Position numbers and translations under genes: made by a program. Below are positions 51,373 to 54,170 of a stretch of 54,170 bases of DNA, piece after piece. The stretch comes from a virus. The notes under the pieces were generated by a model, which saw only the letters and a list, made by a program, of their open reading frames with translations, was not told the origin of the DNA and did no database searches. Numbering within the stretch: position 1 is the stretch's first letter; each line of letters begins with the position of its first letter. The DNA is taken from positions 1 through 54,170 of IMG/VR virus record IMGVR_UViG_3300030109_000164; one strand, given 5' to 3'.

Positions 51373-51398
51373 AGGGCTTCGGCCCTTTTCTTTTTTTA
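51373..51398 (+). terminator. Intrinsic terminator
   Basis: AGGGC, TTCG, GCCCT stem-loop followed by TTTCTTTTTTTA, with extra A/T pairs possible below the stem. This is a classic rho-independent terminator closing the first short + transcript (50761-51367). Confidence 0.8.
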
Positions 51399-51987
51399 TT
51401 TTTTAAATTTTATATATATCCCATAGCTCGGGGGGTTATCGTACTGCGTTACAAAGCGAGATAATGTCAGCGTTACTATGTAAAGTTACAACTATCTAAC
51501 TATCTAAACGTAACTATACACAAGTTGTAGTGTTTTAGATACCTAAAGTTTACATTGTTTGTACCATACAGCGTTGATTTCTCTGGGTTATAGTAATATG
51601 GTAAGCGAAATACTATCTAAACTATCTAAATTATCTACTAAATTAACATATACCCTTTGTCTGCAAGATAATACTAGCGATATATCAATAGCGAGAGTAA
51701 CATAACATTACTTAAAACCACCTAGATAGTTTAGATAGTAAGTTGTAACCTGTTGTTTTAACAGAAGTTATAACTAGTTAGGTAAATTATCTAACACCTA
51801 ACATTACACATATAACTTGTTACAACTTAGATAAATTACTAACGTGTCTTCTAGTATTAATAACTTGCCCAAACTTTACAGCACAAAATTTTTGTGATAA
51901 CTTTACAAAATCGGCAGGAAATTTTTTGAGTTTCTTGATGTCGGTTTTATTAACAACCTATGAATTAACATAACAAGGAGGTTTATT
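51399..51987. other. AT-rich noncoding region, origin candidate
   Basis: About 590 bases without a convincing gene. At 51485-51833 there are eight exact copies of TATCTAA (51493, 51501, 51614, 51623, 51788) or its complement TTAGATA (51535, 51731, 51827), plus near copies at 51632 and 51722. AAGTTGTAAC (51740-51749) and GTTACAACTT (51819-51828) form an inverted pair. Some units are joined as GTTACAACTATCTAA. Such clustered short repeats are seen at phage replication origins and multi-site operators. TTTTTTGAG-type A/T runs lie toward 51930. Confidence 0.6.
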
Positions 51988-52296
51988 ATGGGTAAATTAT
52001 ATGAAGGTAATGTAGAAGTATATTGCAACCACGAAACTAAGAAGGTTAATCTAAGAGCCAATCCAAAGGGAGCATTCAACAAGGAGAATGTATCTGAGTT
52101 GTATAAGACAATGAAGAAACACGCTGATAAGCTAGGGTATACTATGGTTATGTATATACCAGATGCTAGTAAAGCTGAAGTACCATTGCTACTAGCAAGT
52201 TACAGATTTGGTGGTAAACCTTACTTAGCGATGTTGGATAAGAAAGATGGTAACTCTACTGTTGCTAAGAAGTCTAACATTGAAGTGTTGGCTTAA
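51988..52296 (+). CDS. Small unknown protein B, paralogue of 50761-51117
   Basis: 102 residues; AAGGAGG upstream. MGKLYEGNVEVY, GAFNKENVSELYKTMKK and YRFGGKPYLAMLDKKDG align with protein A. It lies immediately after the repeat region, so the two paralogues flank the candidate origin. A hairpin follows the stop, as after protein A. Function unknown; a replication or early regulator role is possible. Confidence 0.75.
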   Translation: MGKLYEGNVEVYCNHETKKVNLRANPKGAFNKENVSELYKTMKKHADKLGYTMVMYIPDASKAEVPLLLASYRFGGKPYLAMLDKKDGNSTVAKKSNIEVLA

Positions 52297-52312
52297 CACT
52301 TTGTTCAATCAT

Positions 52313-52348
52313 ACCCAGAGTAGTAGCATAGCCTACGCTACTCTGGGT
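52313..52348 (+). terminator. Hairpin after small protein B
   Basis: ACCCAGAGTAG (52313-52323) pairs perfectly with CTACTCTGGGT (52338-52348), 14-base loop, no U-run. Either mRNA end protection or attenuation ahead of the next genes. Confidence 0.55.
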
Positions 52349-52367
52349 TCTAACTATGGAGATTATT

Positions 52368-52562
52368 ATGCAAGAAGTTTATTTAGGTACTACCCAGAGT
52401 GGGAAGTGTGGTTACTTTACTGACGGATTCCTAGCCTTGAGTATTCCAGACAGAGCATTCAAGACTTGGTCTACTGAGGAGCATAGAGAGTATTGTAAGA
52501 GGTTCAATTTCAAGTATGTTACTAGGGATTATACTAGTTGGATACAATCTTATGACTGCTAA
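52368..52562 (+). CDS. Small unknown protein, 64 residues
   Basis: ATG 52368 follows GGAG at good spacing; an ATG at 52356 is in frame but overlaps this signal. Sequence QEVYLGTTQSGKCGYFTDGF, then a W/Y/F-rich helical part (WSTEEHREYCKRFNFKY). No family recognised. Overlaps the zinc-ribbon gene by 11 bases. Confidence 0.6.
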   Translation: MQEVYLGTTQSGKCGYFTDGFLALSIPDRAFKTWSTEEHREYCKRFNFKYVTRDYTSWIQSYDC

Positions 52563-52764
52563 GTATCTATGTACAGTCTGTTGTAATGAGTGGGTTAATC
52601 CTGCTCGTTACAATCTTGGTTACAATACTTGTTTGAAATGTGGGGAGGTCTCGGCAGGTAAGCGTAAGTTTACAGTAGTACCTATGCACAAGTCGAACTA
52701 TGTTGTAGTATCTAACAAGGAAGAACTCAAAGGAATCAATAACAAGGGAGGTAAGTATGGATAA
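52552..52764 (+). CDS. Small zinc-ribbon protein
   Basis: 70 residues. CTVCCNEW...TCLKCGEVS gives two CxxC pairs for zinc. The end (KGINNKGGKYG) is imposed partly by the Shine-Dalgarno of the next gene. Small early proteins of this type often bind host RNA polymerase or nucleic acid; that is inference only. Confidence 0.65.
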   Translation: MTAKYLCTVCCNEWVNPARYNLGYNTCLKCGEVSAGKRKFTVVPMHKSNYVVVSNKEELKGINNKGGKYG

Positions 52765-52858
52765 GAGTTTGTTCTGGTGGGTAGTTTATGGTGGTATAGT
52801 TAGTGCTATTGTATCGCTACTAGATATGTACTTTGAATGGGGTATATTCCCAATGTAA
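52757..52858 (+). CDS. 33-residue single-span membrane peptide
   Basis: ATG 52757 with GGGAGGTAAG upstream, stop TAA 52856-52858. MDKSLFWWVVYGGIVSAIVS followed by LLDMYFEWGIFPM is one membrane helix. Strong ribosome-binding site supports translation despite size. Function unknown. Confidence 0.6.
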   Translation: MDKSLFWWVVYGGIVSAIVSLLDMYFEWGIFPM

Positions 52859-52883
52859 TTAACATAACACGAAAGGTTATCGA

Positions 52884-53081
52884 ATGATAGAAAACTTATA
52901 CGAAGTAAGCAGAGTATTATCCAAGCTAGATAGAGCATATAATATGGCAGAGGATAAGAGGTTTAAGAAACTATGGCTAGGTAAGTGGAATGAATATGCA
53001 AAGAAGAATGCAAGTAAACATTTCAAGCCTAGAGATTTTGAATACGAATACTTTTTAGAGAGAGGAGGTAACGATGACTAA
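52884..53081 (+). CDS. Small unknown helical protein, 65 residues
   Basis: ATG 52884 with GAAAGG upstream. Two charged helices (NLYEVSRVLSKLDRAYNMAE and FKKLWLGKWNEYAKKNASKH). The end RGGNDD is shaped by the GGAGGTAAC signal of the next gene, with which it overlaps by 8 bases. Function unknown. Confidence 0.6.
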   Translation: MIENLYEVSRVLSKLDRAYNMAEDKRFKKLWLGKWNEYAKKNASKHFKPRDFEYEYFLERGGNDD

Positions 53082-53262
53082 GAATACTTTGAAACTATTT
53101 ATGCTACGACAGCATCAAGGTGGAGTACCAGTAAGAGATGAGAAGGGCGACATCATCTATTACTCAGACAAGAAGGTTGCTAAGAAGGATAGGGTAGGCA
53201 ATCAAGTCGTATCCTATGGTATAGACCATCGCAAATATACAAACAGAAAGGAAGGTGCGTAA
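53074..53262 (+). CDS. Small unknown basic protein, 62 residues
   Basis: ATG 53074 after GGAGGTAAC. Sequence LKLFMLRQHQGGVPVRDEKG, DIIYYSDKKVAKKDRVGNQV and a basic end. Its stop overlaps the AAA+ ATG by one base, so it is coupled to it. No family recognised. Confidence 0.6.
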   Translation: MTKNTLKLFMLRQHQGGVPVRDEKGDIIYYSDKKVAKKDRVGNQVVSYGIDHRKYTNRKEGA

Positions 53263-54170
53263 TGCGAGCCACATTATTGAAAGAGACTATTAAGAAACTA
53301 TTCCCTACCAAGAGGACAATATCTATCGAGGGTAGTCCAGGGGGTGGTAAGACTACCATTGTACAACAAGTTGCTAAAGAACTTGGGATTGGGTACATCG
53401 AAAAACATATGCCGACTATGTTGGTAGAAGACTTCGGTATTCTCTATCCGAATGGTGACGAGATGTTACACTACAAACTACCTGATTGGTTTCCATCGGA
53501 GGATAGAACAGACATAGCTGATGAAGGTATACTGTGCTTTGATGACAGAAACCAAGCCAACGCAGACTTGCAGAAGGTACTAGCAAACATCTGTCAAGCT
53601 AGGAATCTACACGGCAAGACTCTGAAGAAAGGTTGGATGGTAGTATCCACTGGTAACAGACAGTCGGACAGAGCAGGTGCTAACAGAGTGCTATCTCATC
53701 TGCGTAATCGTGAGACTGTGTATGAACTTGAGACACACCTAGATGATTGGACTAGTTGGGCAATCGACAATGGAGTGAAACCTGTTGTCATATCATTCAT
53801 TAGGTTTCGTTCTGGATTGTTACACGACTTCGACCCACAGAGAGATGTGAACCCATCTCCTCGTAGTTGGGTAGAGGGTGTGTCTGATACCATTGGTGTT
53901 GTACCATCGGAGGCAGAGTACGAAACATTCAAGGGTGCTGTTGGTGAAGGGTGTGCCGCTGAGTTTACAGGCTTTCTAAAGATTGAGAGGAAGTTGCCTA
54001 ACCCTGACACAATCATTCAACGACCAATGGATGTAGCTGTACCTGATGACCCTGCCACTTGCTATGCACTTACTGGTGCATTGGGTGATAGGGCAACCAC
54101 TGAAAACTTTGGGAATATCGTGAAGTTTGCAGAGAGAATGTCGCCTGAGTTTTCTGTGTTGTGTGTATCG
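53262..54170 (+). CDS. MoxR-type AAA+ ATPase, N-terminal and central part
   Basis: 303 residues readable here; 27 more plus a stop lie at 36-119 of the left end. Walker A SPGGGKTT in TISIEGSPGGGKTTIVQQVA; Walker B ILCFDDRN; sensor 1 VVSTGNR; arginine finger candidate in NRVLSHLRNRE. It is of the MoxR/N4 gp25 type that partners with VWA proteins. Following it around the circle are an unknown protein and the metallopeptidase-VWA protein, so the three form one operon. Start overlaps the previous stop (TAATG). Confidence 0.88.
   Translation, partial: MRATLLKETIKKLFPTKRTISIEGSPGGGKTTIVQQVAKELGIGYIEKHMPTMLVEDFGILYPNGDEMLHYKLPDWFPSEDRTDIADEGILCFDDRNQANADLQKVLANICQARNLHGKTLKKGWMVVSTGNRQSDRAGANRVLSHLRNRETVYELETHLDDWTSWAIDNGVKPVVISFIRFRSGLLHDFDPQRDVNPSPRSWVEGVSDTIGVVPSEAEYETFKGAVGEGCAAEFTGFLKIERKLPNPDTIIQRPMDVAVPDDPATCYALTGALGDRATTENFGNIVKFAERMSPEFSVLCVS
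54136..54170. repeat. Terminal overlap, right copy (matches 1-35)
   Basis: Same 35-base block as at the left end with two differences; see 1-35. It lies inside the AAA+ gene in the same frame, which shows the contig closes on itself. Confidence 0.8.

Noticed and set aside
51841-51987. Promoter TTGATG-18-TATGAA upstream of protein B
   Set aside because: Poor match to sigma70; not distinguishable from background in AT-rich DNA.
1-54170. Integration module or insertion sequence
   Set aside because: No integrase, transposase, attachment-like site at a complete tRNA, or terminal inverted repeats seen.

Overview
The window looks like an essentially complete genome of an AT-rich, tailed, podovirus-type marine bacteriophage. 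The last 35 bases (54136-54170) match the first 35 with two differences, and one AAA+ ATPase gene reads in frame off the right end and back in at the left end. The molecule is therefore circular or circularly permuted, probably a metagenomic assembly. Podovirus evidence: a P22/T7-style portal, a giant internal (ejection) protein set, a T7 gp13-like protein, a nozzle-like protein, and no tape measure, sheath or baseplate genes. Small signature proteins, SPRY/LamG fibres and the coat protein resemble those of marine phages related to HMO-2011 and pelagiphages. The host is probably a marine alphaproteobacterium, which is inference. I see no integrase, repressor cassette, phage RNA polymerase or CRISPR array.

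Right-going (+) arm, 50761 through the ends to 14803. It begins with short early genes around a roughly 590-base AT-rich region packed with TATCTAA repeats (candidate origin), flanked by two paralogous small genes. A MoxR-type AAA+ ATPase, an unknown protein and a metallopeptidase-VWA protein follow across the contig ends. Next come unknown proteins, a proteasome-like Ntn-hydrolase candidate, a family A DNA polymerase, a Cas4-like Fe-S nuclease, a VRR-NUC nuclease, an SNF2-like helicase, an SSB-like protein, an HTH protein and a 951-residue primase-helicase. These form the replication and recombination arm. Genes are tightly packed, and many junctions use the same GGAGGTAAC ribosome-binding cassette.

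Left-going (-) arm, 50457 down to 14812: small and large terminase, portal, scaffold, coat, a probable decoration protein, small basic proteins, head-tail adaptors, a set of fibre/adhesin proteins, a lysis group (holin, GH108 endolysin, EF-hand membrane protein), nozzle protein, and three ejection proteins ending in a 2850-residue polyvalent protein. A small gene with its own strong Shine-Dalgarno lies in another frame inside that giant gene. The two arms diverge at about 50458-50760, between two TTGACA-type promoters, and converge at about 14804.

The most noteworthy points are the overprinted gene at 20478-20720, the repeat-rich origin candidate, the tRNA-like RNA overlapping a small reading frame at 7506-7692, a cupredoxin-like copper-site motif in a virion protein, a leaderless-looking terminase transcript, and the Leu-type family A polymerase.
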